Counted from the stretch's first letter, positions 37,636 through 45,969 are shown. The stretch: DNA of 64,000 nt from Pseudomonas laurylsulfatiphila (GCF_002934665.1 NZ_NIRS01000001.1:186001-250000); one strand, 5' to 3'. The notes: generated by a model not told the origin, from the letters alone. A program made the numbers and translations.

Positions 37636-38475
37636 TCAGTAAGCCTTGCCCGTCTTGTAGAAGTTCTCGAAGCAGAAGTTGGTCGCGTCGATGTAGCCTT
37701 CGGCGCCACCGCAGTCGAAACGCTTGCCTTTGAACTTGTAGGCAATCACGCATCCATCCTGCGCCTGTTTCATCAGGGCGTCGGTGATCTGGATCTCGCC
37801 ACCTTTGCCTGGCTCGGTTTGTTCGATCAGGCTGAAGATGTCCGGCGTCATGATGTAACGACCGATGATCGCCAGGTTCGACGGGGCATCTTCCGGCTTT
37901 GGTTTCTCGACCATGTTGCGCACGCGGTACAGGTCGTCACCAATCAGGTCGCCTGCAATCACGCCGTACTTGCTGGTTTCCTGCGGGTCCACTTCCATGA
38001 TCGCGACGATGGTGCAGCGATACTGCTTGTACAGCTTGACCATCTGCTTCAGAACGCCGTCACCTTCCAGGTTGACGCACAGGTCATCCGCCAACACCAC
38101 GGCGAACGGTTCGTCGCCGATCAGCGGGCGACCCGTCAGGATCGCATGACCCAGGCCTTTCATTTCTGTCTGGCGAGTGTAGGAGAACGAGCACTCGTCC
38201 AACAGGCGACGGATGCCGACCAGGTATTTCTCCTTGTCGGTGCCCTTGATCTGGTTTTCCAGCTCGTAGCTGATGTCGAAGTGGTCTTCCAGGGCGCGCT
38301 TGCCGCGACCTGTAACGATGGAGATTTCGTTCAAGCCGGCATCCAGGGCTTCTTCGACGCCGTACTGGATCAGTGGCTTGTTCACCACCGGCAGCATTTC
38401 TTTGGGCATGGCTTTAGTCGCTGGCAGGAAGCGAGTACCGTAACCGGCTGCTGGGAACAAGCATTTCTTGATCAT
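37636..38475 (-). CDS. galU: UTP-glucose-1-phosphate uridylyltransferase
   Basis: A 279-residue enzyme that makes UDP-glucose from UTP and glucose-1-phosphate, for LPS core, exopolysaccharide and trehalose synthesis. The nucleotide-binding N-terminus reads KCLFPAAGYGTRFLPATKAM and MLPVVNKPLIQYGVEEA. The Asp of VVLADDLCVNLEG and the lysine of VEKPKPEDAPSN are conserved. The length equals that of other Pseudomonas GalU proteins. It is monocistronic with its own terminator. Confidence 0.97.
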   Translation of the reverse strand: MIKKCLFPAAGYGTRFLPATKAMPKEMLPVVNKPLIQYGVEEALDAGLNEISIVTGRGKRALEDHFDISYELENQIKGTDKEKYLVGIRRLLDECSFSYTRQTEMKGLGHAILTGRPLIGDEPFAVVLADDLCVNLEGDGVLKQMVKLYKQYRCTIVAIMEVDPQETSKYGVIAGDLIGDDLYRVRNMVEKPKPEDAPSNLAIIGRYIMTPDIFSLIEQTEPGKGGEIQITDALMKQAQDGCVIAYKFKGKRFDCGGAEGYIDATNFCFENFYKTGKAY

Positions 38476-38764
38476 AAAAGTCCTTGAAAGGGCTGTGTGT
38501 ACGAGTTTCGGCGCAGTCTAATCAGCCGGCGAGCACCTTACAATGCCCCGCGCTGGCTAACCGATGTCAACATAGAGAAATATTCTTGGCGATAGTTCCC
38601 TGCGGGCGTTCACAGGTCACTACGCAACCCGTTATGCATAGCAGAAACTTGCGTAATTGCACGGTTTTCACCGACCCGATGCGACCTACCCTACACCCAA
38701 CGGCACCCGTTGCGCGCGTTTGCCGGTATCATGGCGCGATTGAACCAGACAACGAGGCAAATAG

Positions 38765-38953
38765 ATGTCGGAAGCAAAAAGCGTCAACGGATTCCTGATC
38801 AACAAGATGAAAGACGGGCAATGGTGGGTGGCCAGTGTCGCCGGTGAAAATATCGCCGGGCCTTTCCCTTCCGAAGCCCTGGCAATCGAAGTGGCCTCGG
38901 TGCTGGAGCTTGAGCACCCGGAACCCAAGCGACGCGGCAAGGACAAGAGCTGA
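38765..38953 (+). CDS. Small conserved protein of unknown function
   Basis: A 62-residue soluble protein, MSEAKSVNGFLINKMKDGQW at the start and a basic RRGKDKS tail. Coding status is supported by a clear reading frame, a following intrinsic terminator 16 bases after the stop, and no competing frame. It reads like a small beta-rich fold with a GPFPSEALAIEVASVLE helix. I do not recognise a function. The 289 bases upstream hold the galU promoter side and nothing else evident. Confidence 0.7.
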   Translation: MSEAKSVNGFLINKMKDGQWWVASVAGENIAGPFPSEALAIEVASVLELEHPEPKRRGKDKS

Positions 38954-38970
38954 TCGACGCCCCTCTCGAA

Positions 38971-38998
38971 AAGCCCTGCCATGGCGCAGGGCTTTTTT
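38971..38998 (+). terminator. Intrinsic terminator of the 62-residue protein gene
   Basis: AAGCCCTGCC-ATG-GCGCAGGGCTT is followed by a T run. Confidence 0.9.
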
Positions 38999-39052
38999 AT
39001 GGTTCTTTCACTGGTTTAGAGGTCACTTCGTTTTCGACGCGAACGCGGTCTC

Positions 39053-39278
39053 CTGTAGGAGCTGGCTTGCCAGCGATGGTCGTTAACGATAATGCGTGTG
39101 AACTGGATGAACGCGGCGCACTGGAGTCCATCGCCAGCAGGCTGGCTCCTACATTTTCAGCGTGGGCATGGTCCATTGTGGGAGCTGGCTTGCCTGCGAT
39201 GGTCGTTAACGATAACGCGTGTGAACCTGCATAAACGCGGCGCACTGGAGTCCATCGCCAGCAGGCTGGCTCCTACAG
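39053..39278. repeat. Two tandem mosaic REP-type repeats
   Basis: Two units of about 100 bases (39053-39152 and 39178-39278) repeat with a 125-base period. Each begins with a GGAGCTGGCTTGCC arm, carries GATGGTCGTTAACGATAA and a CGCGGCGCACTGGAGTCCAT segment, and ends in GCCAGCAGGCTGGCTCCTAC. The second unit recurs inverted at 53527-53637. The rest of the 446-base gap 38954-39399 holds a terminator and the promoter side of the lipoprotein gene. Confidence 0.88.
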
Positions 39279-39399
39279 TTTCCCGGGAATGCGTGAAGAA
39301 CCTGTTTTATGAACACCGAAAAAGAAGTGGCCTTTCGCTATAACCTTTTCATTCCGGCGCTGTCTCAGCCTTAGCCCACCCCCTGACGATGATCAAGCC

Positions 39400-39681
39400 A
39401 TGAATAAAATTTTGCCTTTGCTAACGGTACTGGCCCTGAGCGGCTGCGCAACGTCGGAAGAAACCTACCTGGGCAATGGAGAGCAGGGTCTGACGATCGA
39501 TTGCTCGGGAGAGGCGAATTCCTGGGCCGCCTGCTATGAAAAGGCCGATGCCTCCTGTGCAGGAACCGGCTACCGGATTGTCGGCACCGACGGCACGCCA
39601 GCGCTCAAGGTCAGTGAAAAAACCCTCGGCGCCGATATCGGCAATTACAAGAACCGCAGCGTCGTGGTGGTCTGCAAATAA
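39400..39681 (+). CDS. Small lipoprotein
   Basis: A 93-residue lipoprotein. The signal MNKILPLLTVLALSGC ends in a lipobox with Cys 16. The mature part has four more cysteines (in IDCSGEANSWAAC, ADASC and VVVC), which may form disulphides. Ser at +3 after Cys-Ala suggests outer-membrane sorting. Similar short SWxxCYxxA lipoproteins are common in Pseudomonas, but no role is known to me. It faces the gene at 39693 convergently. Confidence 0.75.
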   Translation: MNKILPLLTVLALSGCATSEETYLGNGEQGLTIDCSGEANSWAACYEKADASCAGTGYRIVGTDGTPALKVSEKTLGADIGNYKNRSVVVVCK

Positions 39682-39692
39682 GGGGCTCGGCC

Positions 39693-39923
39693 CTACAGAT
39701 GAATTTCGGCGAACCTGATCCCGAGTCCACGCACTGTTTCGATCAAATCGTCGAGTTTGGCAAAGGACTCGACTTCGTCATTGTCATCCACCAGGAAATA
39801 GCTGCGCCCGGCGCTTTTCTTGAAAAACACGATCCACTCCCCCAGCTCCGCCGGATTCTGGATCACATGGGTGGCAGAGATAAGTCCCTCTGCATGGCGC
39901 TCCCGGACCTGCTCTCGTTTCAT
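39693..39923 (-). CDS. Small hypothetical protein
   Basis: A 76-residue soluble protein with no signal peptide. The start at 39923 (MKREQVRERHAEGLIS) has GGAG 6 bases upstream. The C-terminal half is SYFLVDDNDEVESFAKLDDL, followed by a helix. I do not recognise a family. It lies downstream of the lipoprotein gene at 39996 on the same strand, with a stable stem-loop between them. Confidence 0.65.
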   Translation of the reverse strand: MKREQVRERHAEGLISATHVIQNPAELGEWIVFFKKSAGRSYFLVDDNDEVESFAKLDDLIETVRGLGIRFAEIHL

Positions 39924-39942
39924 CGTCGACTCCAGAAATGAC

Positions 39943-39973
39943 GATGCCGCCAAAAACAGGCTTTGGCGGCATC
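39943..39973 (-). terminator. Stem-loop between two small genes
   Basis: A perfect 12-base stem GATGCCGCCAAA / TTTGGCGGCATC closes a 7-base loop, just after the lipoprotein gene and before the start of the next. The loop end carries a T run on the minus strand, but none follows the stem, so it may slow rather than end transcription. Confidence 0.55.
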
Positions 39974-39995
39974 GGTGCTGTTGGTCGATAGTTTA

Positions 39996-40352
39996 TCAGC
40001 CGGAAATGCACTCGGTGGCAGCCTTCTGTACATCCTTTGGACGCACCGGGACATTGGACATGCTCTCGTGCAGCTTGATGCTGCTGCCACCCGAGCGCTC
40101 TTCAATGTCGAATACGGCTGACGGCCCCGTGGAATACTTGAGTGGCACGATCACACGCAGGCCATCCTTGTGCGGCTCGATTTGCAAGGCGCCACGACTG
40201 TCGGCCAGTTTTTCGCTGAGGCATTGCGCATACTCATGGGGTTTCTTGCCAGAAATCACGCTCATGGTCGGCAGTGACTCGTTGATGTCAGAGACGTTCG
40301 CACAACCGCTCACCAATGCCGCCAGCGAAACAACCCACAAACCCCACTTCAT
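39996..40352 (-). CDS. Small lipoprotein of unknown function
   Basis: A 118-residue lipoprotein. The signal MKWGLWVVSLAALVSGC has its lipobox at VSGC with Cys 17. GGAGG lies 9 bases before the ATG, a strong ribosome site. The mature part includes KKPHEYAQCLSEKLADSRG and a C-terminal SNVPVRPKDVQKAATECISG, with two further cysteines. It stands upstream of the 76-residue protein gene and may form a unit with it. I cannot assign a role. Confidence 0.75.
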   Translation of the reverse strand: MKWGLWVVSLAALVSGCANVSDINESLPTMSVISGKKPHEYAQCLSEKLADSRGALQIEPHKDGLRVIVPLKYSTGPSAVFDIEERSGGSSIKLHESMSNVPVRPKDVQKAATECISG

Positions 40353-40553
40353 ACAAAACCTCCGATAAAGAGGCTCGGACAACGCAGATGCGTTTTTTCT
40401 CCGAGGCAAACTGCTTTATCACTCATCAAAGGTGAAATTAGCGTTTTTAATTGTCAAAGCGGCCGGATAATAAGGCCTTCGGGCTGATAAACTGCGCCCA
40501 TCGCCCATGCTATCGTTTTGATTTTGTAGAAAAAGCCCTTCTGGAGGCGCCCC

Positions 40554-40856
40554 ATGAAATTTATCCATCAGCGCGAGCACCTCAATGAAGACGACATCGT
40601 CGTCATTCAATGCTCCCAAATGTGCAACATCCGTTTGATGAACGACGCCAACTTCCGCAGCTTCAAGAATGGCGGCCGTCACACCTATCACGGCGGTGCA
40701 TTCGACACGTTTCCGGCGCGCATCACCGCCCCCAGCACCGGTTTCTGGAACATCACGATCGACACCGTCAACCGCCGCGCTATCAGCGTGACGCGCAAGC
40801 CCACCCTGACGCACTCGATCAAAATCATTCGCCGTTCCAGCACGAAACTGAGCTGA
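40554..40856 (+). CDS. DUF1883 family protein
   Basis: A 100-residue protein that resembles the DUF1883 family: MKFIHQREHLNEDDIVVIQC, MNDANFRSFKNGGRHTYHGG and the PARITAPSTGFWNITID segment. The family adopts a small beta-sandwich and is sometimes fused to TIR-type domains, but its job is unknown. TCTGGAGG precedes the ATG. A 55-residue gene follows closely on the same strand. Confidence 0.82.
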   Translation: MKFIHQREHLNEDDIVVIQCSQMCNIRLMNDANFRSFKNGGRHTYHGGAFDTFPARITAPSTGFWNITIDTVNRRAISVTRKPTLTHSIKIIRRSSTKLS

Positions 40857-40892
40857 TCAGCACACCCGAAACACAGACAGGCAGATACGACC

Positions 40893-41060
40893 GTGGCCCA
40901 AACGACCAAGTACGTCATCAAATACAAACTCAATGGCGAGCGCCGCTTCGAGTTTGCCCAGCTTGAAAACGGCACCGTAGAAGAAGCCAAAGCGGCGCTG
41001 GATGCCATTCATGGACAGGACGACGTCATCAGCGAAATCAGCGTCAGCAAAGCGCTGTAA
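40893..41060 (+). CDS. Short protein of 55 residues (GTG start)
   Basis: A small frame below common length cut-offs. It starts at GTG 40893 and encodes MAQTTKYVIKYKLNGERRFE followed by an acidic helix (VEEAKAALDAIHG) and ending ISEISVSKAL. The codon pattern is typical of the neighbours, with a strong third-position G/C bias, and AGGCAG lies upstream. It follows the DUF1883 gene by 36 bases, so the two may be co-transcribed. I do not know its function. Confidence 0.65.
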   Translation: MAQTTKYVIKYKLNGERRFEFAQLENGTVEEAKAALDAIHGQDDVISEISVSKAL

Positions 41061-41099
41061 CGCGATCCGGAGCGACAATGGACGTCGGCTCCCGTTCGC

Positions 41100-41123
41100 A
41101 GTTCGACCGCAAGCGCCGGAGTG
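41100..41123 (+). promoter_or_regulatory. Candidate Ada box before the oxygenase-alkB pair
   Basis: GACCGCAAGCGCCGGAGTG at 41105-41123 is identical to a site before ada at 42566-42584. Including the preceding bases, the form here is AGT-N6-GCAA, one base off the Ada consensus AAT-N6-GCAA. It ends 55 bases before the start codon. Confidence 0.65.
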
Positions 41124-41177
41124 CCTGCTGCATTCAAGTCTTCCAGACTGGCCACCTCAACCACAAGAGGCCCGGCA

Positions 41178-41882
41178 ATGAGCGAGCACTATCTGGACCG
41201 GCTGGACTGGTCCCGGCTGGAACAGCAACTTGACCTGAACGGTTATGCCGTCATCCCTTCACTGCTGAGCCACAAGGCTTGTGATCAGGTCAGCGCCCTG
41301 TACCCCCGGACCGAGTCCTTTCGCTCGCACGTGGTGATGGCTCGTCACGGCTTCGGCCGCGGCGAGTACAAGTATTTCAGCTACCCGTTGCCGGACCTCG
41401 TGGCGCGCTTGCGCAGCGCGCTCTACCCGCGCCTGCCGCCGATTGCCAATCGCTGGCATGAACAAATGGGCTTGCCGCAGCGTTTTCCTGACACTCATCC
41501 TGCCTTCCTCGAGCGCTGTCATGCCGCTGGTCAGAACCGTCCGACCCCCTTATTGCTGCAATATGGTCCGCAGGACTACAACTGCCTGCATCAGGACCTG
41601 TACGGTGAGCACGTTTTCCCGTTGCAAGTGGCGATTCTGCTGTCAGCCCCCGATCAAGACTTCACCGGCGGTGAATTTGTCATGACCGAACAACGCCCGC
41701 GCATGCAGTCACGCCCGATGGTCATCGACCTGAAGAAAGGTGACGGACTGATCTTTGCCGTCAACCAGCGGCCGGTCAAAGGCACTCGCGGTTACTACCG
41801 CGTGACCCTGCGCCACGGCGTGAGTCGCCTGCACAGCGGCAAACGGCATACCCTTGGAATCATCTTTCACGATGCGACATGA
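41178..41882 (+). CDS. 2-oxoglutarate/Fe(II) dioxygenase
   Basis: A 234-residue member of the 2OG-Fe(II) oxygenase superfamily, prolyl-4-hydroxylase-like in layout. The iron triad is H138 and D140 in CLHQDLYGEHVFPLQ, with H213 in TLRHGVSRLHSG. A later Arg (RHTLGIIFHD) probably binds 2-oxoglutarate. AGAGG lies upstream of the ATG. It comes 4 bases before alkB and shares its transcript, beneath an Ada-like box, so a role in alkylation damage repair or protein repair is likely. The substrate is unknown. Confidence 0.85.
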   Translation: MSEHYLDRLDWSRLEQQLDLNGYAVIPSLLSHKACDQVSALYPRTESFRSHVVMARHGFGRGEYKYFSYPLPDLVARLRSALYPRLPPIANRWHEQMGLPQRFPDTHPAFLERCHAAGQNRPTPLLLQYGPQDYNCLHQDLYGEHVFPLQVAILLSAPDQDFTGGEFVMTEQRPRMQSRPMVIDLKKGDGLIFAVNQRPVKGTRGYYRVTLRHGVSRLHSGKRHTLGIIFHDAT

Positions 41883-41886
41883 GCCC

Positions 41887-42552
41887 ATGAACCCGCTGAC
41901 GTTCGATCTGTTTGCCGATGCAGAACCCGAGCAAGAGCCCAGGCGCGAGCAGATCGGCGAACAGTCATACGTGCTGCGAGGCTTCGCCCTACCCTGGTTG
42001 GAGCGTTTGCTGCCCGCCCTGGAGGCGGTGCTGCTGGCTGCGCCGTTTCGGCAGATGGTCACGCCCGGCGGTTTTACCATGTCGGTCGCCCTGAGCAGTT
42101 GTGGCACATTCGGCTGGACCACAGACCGCAACGGATACCGCTACACCCGTCACGATCCCCAGACCGGTCAGCCCTGGCCGACGATGCCCGAGGTGTTTTT
42201 CCAACTGGCACAAGCGGCGGCGCAGGCTGCCGGGTTCAGCGACTTTGTGCCTGATTCCTGCCTGATCAACCGCTACATCCCCGGGGCAAAAATGTCATTG
42301 CATCAAGACAAGGACGAGCATTCCTATGCAGCCCCCATCGTTTCGGTATCGCTGGGCTTGCCGGCGATGTTCCTGTTCGGCGGCTTTGCACGCAGTGACA
42401 AAAGTCAGCGCATCCCCCTGCTGCATGGTGACATCGTGGTCTGGGGTGGCGTGGATCGCCTGCGCTATCACGGCGTATTGCCGATCAAGGACGGCCTTCA
42501 CCCGAGACTGGGCGAGCAACGCATCAACTTCACCTTCCGCACCGCCGGATGA
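41887..42552 (+). CDS. alkB: AlkB, oxidative DNA/RNA demethylase
   Basis: A 221-residue Fe(II)/2-oxoglutarate dioxygenase that removes methyl groups from 1-methyladenine and 3-methylcytosine. The N-terminus LTFDLFADAEPEQEP resembles E. coli AlkB (DLFADAEPWQEP). The iron ligands are H139 and D141 in LHQDKDEHSY and H195 in RYHGVLP. The 2-oxoglutarate arginines lie in QRINFTFR. It follows a 2OG oxygenase gene by 4 bases and precedes ada, forming an alkylation-repair block. The ATG at 41887 is chosen by similarity to other AlkB proteins. Confidence 0.95.
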   Translation: MNPLTFDLFADAEPEQEPRREQIGEQSYVLRGFALPWLERLLPALEAVLLAAPFRQMVTPGGFTMSVALSSCGTFGWTTDRNGYRYTRHDPQTGQPWPTMPEVFFQLAQAAAQAAGFSDFVPDSCLINRYIPGAKMSLHQDKDEHSYAAPIVSVSLGLPAMFLFGGFARSDKSQRIPLLHGDIVVWGGVDRLRYHGVLPIKDGLHPRLGEQRINFTFRTAG

Positions 42553-42560
42553 AGACTTCG

Positions 42561-42584
42561 AATTTGACCGCAAGCGCCGGAGTG
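42561..42584 (+). promoter_or_regulatory. Candidate Ada box before ada
   Basis: AATTTGACCGCAA at 42561-42573 fits AAT-N6-GCAA, the Ada-binding consensus of E. coli, exactly. It extends into the 19-base block shared with 41105-41123. It ends 56 bases before the ada start, and a -10-like GATAAT lies downstream. Confidence 0.72.
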
Positions 42585-42639
42585 TGTGGGAATTGCCCCA
42601 TGGATAATGTGCAGGCAACTCCTCAAAGGACGTGACGCC

Positions 42640-43704
42640 ATGACAACCCAATCGACCAAGATCATCACCGAAAACGATCCGCGCTGGGCCGCCGTGGTCG
42701 CACGCGATCCCAAGGCTGACGGGCAGTTTGTCTATGCCGTGAAGACCACAGGCATCTACTGCAACCCCAGCAGCCTCGCGCGCCTGCCCAAGCCACACAA
42801 TGTCGAATTCTTCGATAGCGCCGAACAGGCCCGGGCCGCGGGTTATCGTCCGAGCAAGCGCGCGACAAAGGATCAGAGCGAACTCGCCGCACAGCATGCC
42901 GCCACCGTGGCCGCTGCCTGCCGCCAGATTGAAAGCGCCGAAACGCTGCCCACCCTGGGCGAACTGGCCGAGGCTGCGGGATTGAGCAGCTTCCACTTCC
43001 ATCGTGTGTTCAAAGGCGTCACCGGCCTGACGCCCAAGGGCTACGCCGATGCCCATCGTTCACGCAAGGTGCGCGAGCGCCTGGCAGGCGGCGGCTCGGT
43101 GACCGATGCCCTGTATGACGCCGGCTTCAACTCCAACAGCCGGTTTTATGAAGCGGCAGACCAACTGCTCGGAATGAAGCCCGGGGACTACCGCGCTGCC
43201 GGGCAAAACAACGACATTCGTTTTGCCGTCGGCCAGTGTTCGCTGGGAGCGATTCTGGTGGCGCAGAGTGAACGCGGGGTTTGCGCGATTTTGCTCGGTG
43301 ATGATCCGCACCAACTGGTCTGTGATCTGCAAGACAAGTTTCGGCGAGCCAATTTGATTGGCGCCGATCAGGCGTTCGAAGCGTTGATTGCCAAGGTCGT
43401 CGGCTTTATTGAAGCCCCGGCGATTGGCCTGGACCTGCCATTGGACGTGCGCGGCACCGCGTTCCAGGAACGGGTCTGGCAAGCGCTGCGGGAGATCCCT
43501 GTCGGCAGCACGGCGAGCTACGCCGATGTCGCGCTACGCATCGGTTCGCCAAAAGCCGTTCGCGCCGTAGCTCAAGCCTGCGGCGCGAACAACCTGGCCG
43601 TGGCGATCCCGTGCCATCGCGTGGTGCGCAGCGATGGCAATCTCTCGGGCTATCGCTGGGGTGTCGAGCGCAAACGCCAGTTGCTGGAGCGCGAATCGCG
43701 CTGA
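42640..43704 (+). CDS. ada: Ada-type methyltransferase/activator with a degenerate zinc site
   Basis: A 354-residue protein with the three Ada parts: an N-terminal Ada zinc domain (1-80), an AraC-type helix-turn-helix (90-185, with LAEAAGLSSFHFHRVFKGVT) and a C-terminal O6-methylguanine methyltransferase with acceptor C325 in AIPCHRVV. E. coli Ada binds zinc through four cysteines in CRPSC and RPCKRC. Here only the first, C41 (the methyl acceptor), remains: the others are S45, S72 and A75 (CNPSS and RPSKRA). Repair of O6-methylguanine should persist. Phosphotriester repair and methylation-driven activation by the usual route are doubtful. An Ada box precedes the gene. Confidence 0.92.
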   Translation: MTTQSTKIITENDPRWAAVVARDPKADGQFVYAVKTTGIYCNPSSLARLPKPHNVEFFDSAEQARAAGYRPSKRATKDQSELAAQHAATVAAACRQIESAETLPTLGELAEAAGLSSFHFHRVFKGVTGLTPKGYADAHRSRKVRERLAGGGSVTDALYDAGFNSNSRFYEAADQLLGMKPGDYRAAGQNNDIRFAVGQCSLGAILVAQSERGVCAILLGDDPHQLVCDLQDKFRRANLIGADQAFEALIAKVVGFIEAPAIGLDLPLDVRGTAFQERVWQALREIPVGSTASYADVALRIGSPKAVRAVAQACGANNLAVAIPCHRVVRSDGNLSGYRWGVERKRQLLERESR

Positions 43705-44688
43705 TCAGCGATTCACGTCCACCACCACGCGCCCGCGCAACTGCCCGGCAAGCAAGCGCGGCGCGGCTTCGATGGCTTCGCTCAAGCCAATTTCGTGACT
43801 GATCAACGGCAACAGGTTGAAGTCCAGGTCCTTGGCCAGGCGACTCCAGGCCTCCACGCGCTTGGCTTTGGGCTGGGTCACGCTGTTGATGCCGGCCAGG
43901 GTCACACCGCGCAGGATGAACGGCGCAACGGACGCCGGAAAGTCCATGCCCTGCGCCAAACCGCAGGCCGCGACGGTGCCATTGGCCTTGGTGCTGGCGC
44001 ACGCATTGGCCAAGGTGTGGCTGCCGACCGAATCGATCACGGCCGCCCAGCGCTCCTTGGCCAAGGGCTTGCCCGGCTCGGACAAGGTGGCGCGATCGAT
44101 GATTTCGCTGGCGCCCAGTTGCTTCAGGTAGTCATGCTCCGACGTACGTCCGGTGGACGCCACCACCCGGTAGCCGAGCCTGTTCAGCAACGCGATGGCG
44201 AAACTGCCGACGCCACCGTTGGCGCCGGTCACCAGGATTTCACCCTGCCCGGGCGTCACACCGTTATGTTCCAAAGCCAGGATGCACAGCATGGCCGTGT
44301 AGCCCGCCGTACCGATGGCCATCGCCTGGGCGGCGGTGAATGCTTTGGGCAGCGGGATCAGCCAGTCACCGTTCAGGCGAGCCTTCTGCGCCAGGCCGCC
44401 CCAATGCCCTTCTCCTACGCCCCAGCCATTGAGCAGGACTGCGTCACCGACCTTGTAGTCCGGATGCCCGCTGACCTCGACCACACCGGCCAGATCGATG
44501 CCCGGCACCATCGGGAATTTGCGCACCACCGGACTGCTGCCGGTGATCGCCAGGCCATCCTTGAAGTTCAGCGTGCTGTAGGCAACACGCACCGTGACAT
44601 CGCCCTCGGGTAACTGATCGTCCTGGATCTCTTGCAGTGTGGCCCGGTAACCGCTGTCGTCTTTGTCGATCAAAATACCTTTGAACAT
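43705..44688 (-). CDS. acuI: NADPH quinone/acrylyl-CoA reductase family protein (AcuI/YhdH-like)
   Basis: A 327-residue medium-chain oxidoreductase without the zinc ligands of alcohol dehydrogenases. It has the N-terminal YSTLNFKDGLAITG segment, the HWGGLAQKARLNGDWLIPLP region and the cofactor loop VTGANGGVGSFAIALL. AcuI reduces acrylyl-CoA to propionyl-CoA with NADPH; YhdH homologues share this activity. It converges with ada with no gap between the two stop codons. Lone acuI-like genes are common, and the physiological substrate here is unproven. Confidence 0.85.
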   Translation of the reverse strand: MFKGILIDKDDSGYRATLQEIQDDQLPEGDVTVRVAYSTLNFKDGLAITGSSPVVRKFPMVPGIDLAGVVEVSGHPDYKVGDAVLLNGWGVGEGHWGGLAQKARLNGDWLIPLPKAFTAAQAMAIGTAGYTAMLCILALEHNGVTPGQGEILVTGANGGVGSFAIALLNRLGYRVVASTGRTSEHDYLKQLGASEIIDRATLSEPGKPLAKERWAAVIDSVGSHTLANACASTKANGTVAACGLAQGMDFPASVAPFILRGVTLAGINSVTQPKAKRVEAWSRLAKDLDFNLLPLISHEIGLSEAIEAAPRLLAGQLRGRVVVDVNR

Positions 44689-44901
44689 TACGGCCTCTCA
44701 ATGGAATCAGTCGGGTTGTGGTGCATTTGAAATAACACATGACAACAGATTGTCGTACTCGACTTTAAGCCAATCAGCCAAGCCGTCGGGCGCCGAAGAA
44801 AGCCTGACGAACTGAAAAGACGACTGGCCTTGCGCCAATCGTTGCGTTACAAATCCTGTTCTACCGTCCCTGCCCTGCTTCAACGTCGGAGAACACAGCA
44901 C

Positions 44902-45969
44902 ATGAACCCATGGCCAGATACCCGCATTCTTGACCTGCTCGGGATCGAACTGCCGATCATTCAGGGGCCGATGGCCGGTGCCACGAACTCGTCCATGGTG
45001 ATTGCGGCCTGCAATGCCGGCGGCCTCGGCTCGATGCCAGCGGCGATGCTCAGCATCGATCAACTGCGCGAAGAGCTCAAAACCATCCGCCAACACACCC
45101 GGCACCCGATCAACGTCAATTTCTTCTGTCATCAGCCTCCATCCCCTGATGAGCAGCGCGCGCAGGACTGGAAAAACCTGCTGCAACCCTACTACCAGGA
45201 ACTCGGCGCCGATTTCGCTGCGCCAACCCCCGTGTCCAATCGGGCGCCGTTCGATGACGCAGGCTGCCAAGTGATCGAAGAATTTCGCCCCGAAGTGGTG
45301 AGCTTTCACTTTGGCCTGCCGGAAAAATCCCTGCTCGACCGGGTCAAAGCCACCGGTGCGAAGGTATTGTCCTCGGCCACCACCGTCGAAGAAGCGGTGT
45401 GGCTGGAGCAGCATGGCTGCGATGCAATCATTGCCATGGGCTATGAAGCGGGAGGCCATCGCGGGATGTTCCTCAGCGATGACCTGAGCAGCCAGGTGGG
45501 GACGTTCGCCCTGGTGCCACAAGTCGTCGATGCAGTGAAAGTACCGGTGATTGCCGCTGGCGGCATCGCTGATGCACGAGGCGTCGCCGCTGCCTTCATG
45601 CTGGGCGCTTCGGCGGTGCAGGTGGGCACGGCGTACCTGTTCACCCCGGAGGCCAAGGTCAGCCCATCCCATCACAAAGCGTTGCGCACCGCAAAGGAAA
45701 GCGAGACGGCGGTTACCAACGTGTTCACCGGTCGCCCGGCCCGGGGCATTCTTAACCGGGTGATGCGTGAACTGGGGCCCATGAGCACCAAGGCCCCGGC
45801 CTTCCCTTTGGCCGGTGGCGCGTTGATGCCGTTGCGGGCCAAAGGTGAAGCGGACTTCAGCAACCTCTGGGCCGGCCAGGCATTTACTCTTGGCGTTGAA
45901 TTGACCACCGAGGCACTGACTCGAAAACTGGCAGAAGAAGGATTGGCGAGGCTGCTAGGTCGCCCCTGA
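44902..45969 (+). CDS. Nitronate monooxygenase family protein
   Basis: A 355-residue FMN enzyme of the nitronate monooxygenase/2-nitropropane dioxygenase family, oxidising alkyl nitronates such as propionate-3-nitronate. The FMN-binding N-terminus is IIQGPMAGATNSSMVIAACN, followed by NVNFFCHQPP. The catalytic His lies in GYEAGGHRGMFL, and the FMN phosphate loop lies in IAAGGIADARGVAAAFMLGA. The start at 44902 has GGAGAA upstream. It stands alone before modABC. Confidence 0.9.
   Translation: MNPWPDTRILDLLGIELPIIQGPMAGATNSSMVIAACNAGGLGSMPAAMLSIDQLREELKTIRQHTRHPINVNFFCHQPPSPDEQRAQDWKNLLQPYYQELGADFAAPTPVSNRAPFDDAGCQVIEEFRPEVVSFHFGLPEKSLLDRVKATGAKVLSSATTVEEAVWLEQHGCDAIIAMGYEAGGHRGMFLSDDLSSQVGTFALVPQVVDAVKVPVIAAGGIADARGVAAAFMLGASAVQVGTAYLFTPEAKVSPSHHKALRTAKESETAVTNVFTGRPARGILNRVMRELGPMSTKAPAFPLAGGALMPLRAKGEADFSNLWAGQAFTLGVELTTEALTRKLAEEGLARLLGRP

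Noticed and set aside
39053..39278. Two-unit repeat considered as a tiny CRISPR
   Set aside because: Units are REP-type palindromes with conserved rather than variable spacers, only two copies, and no cas genes.
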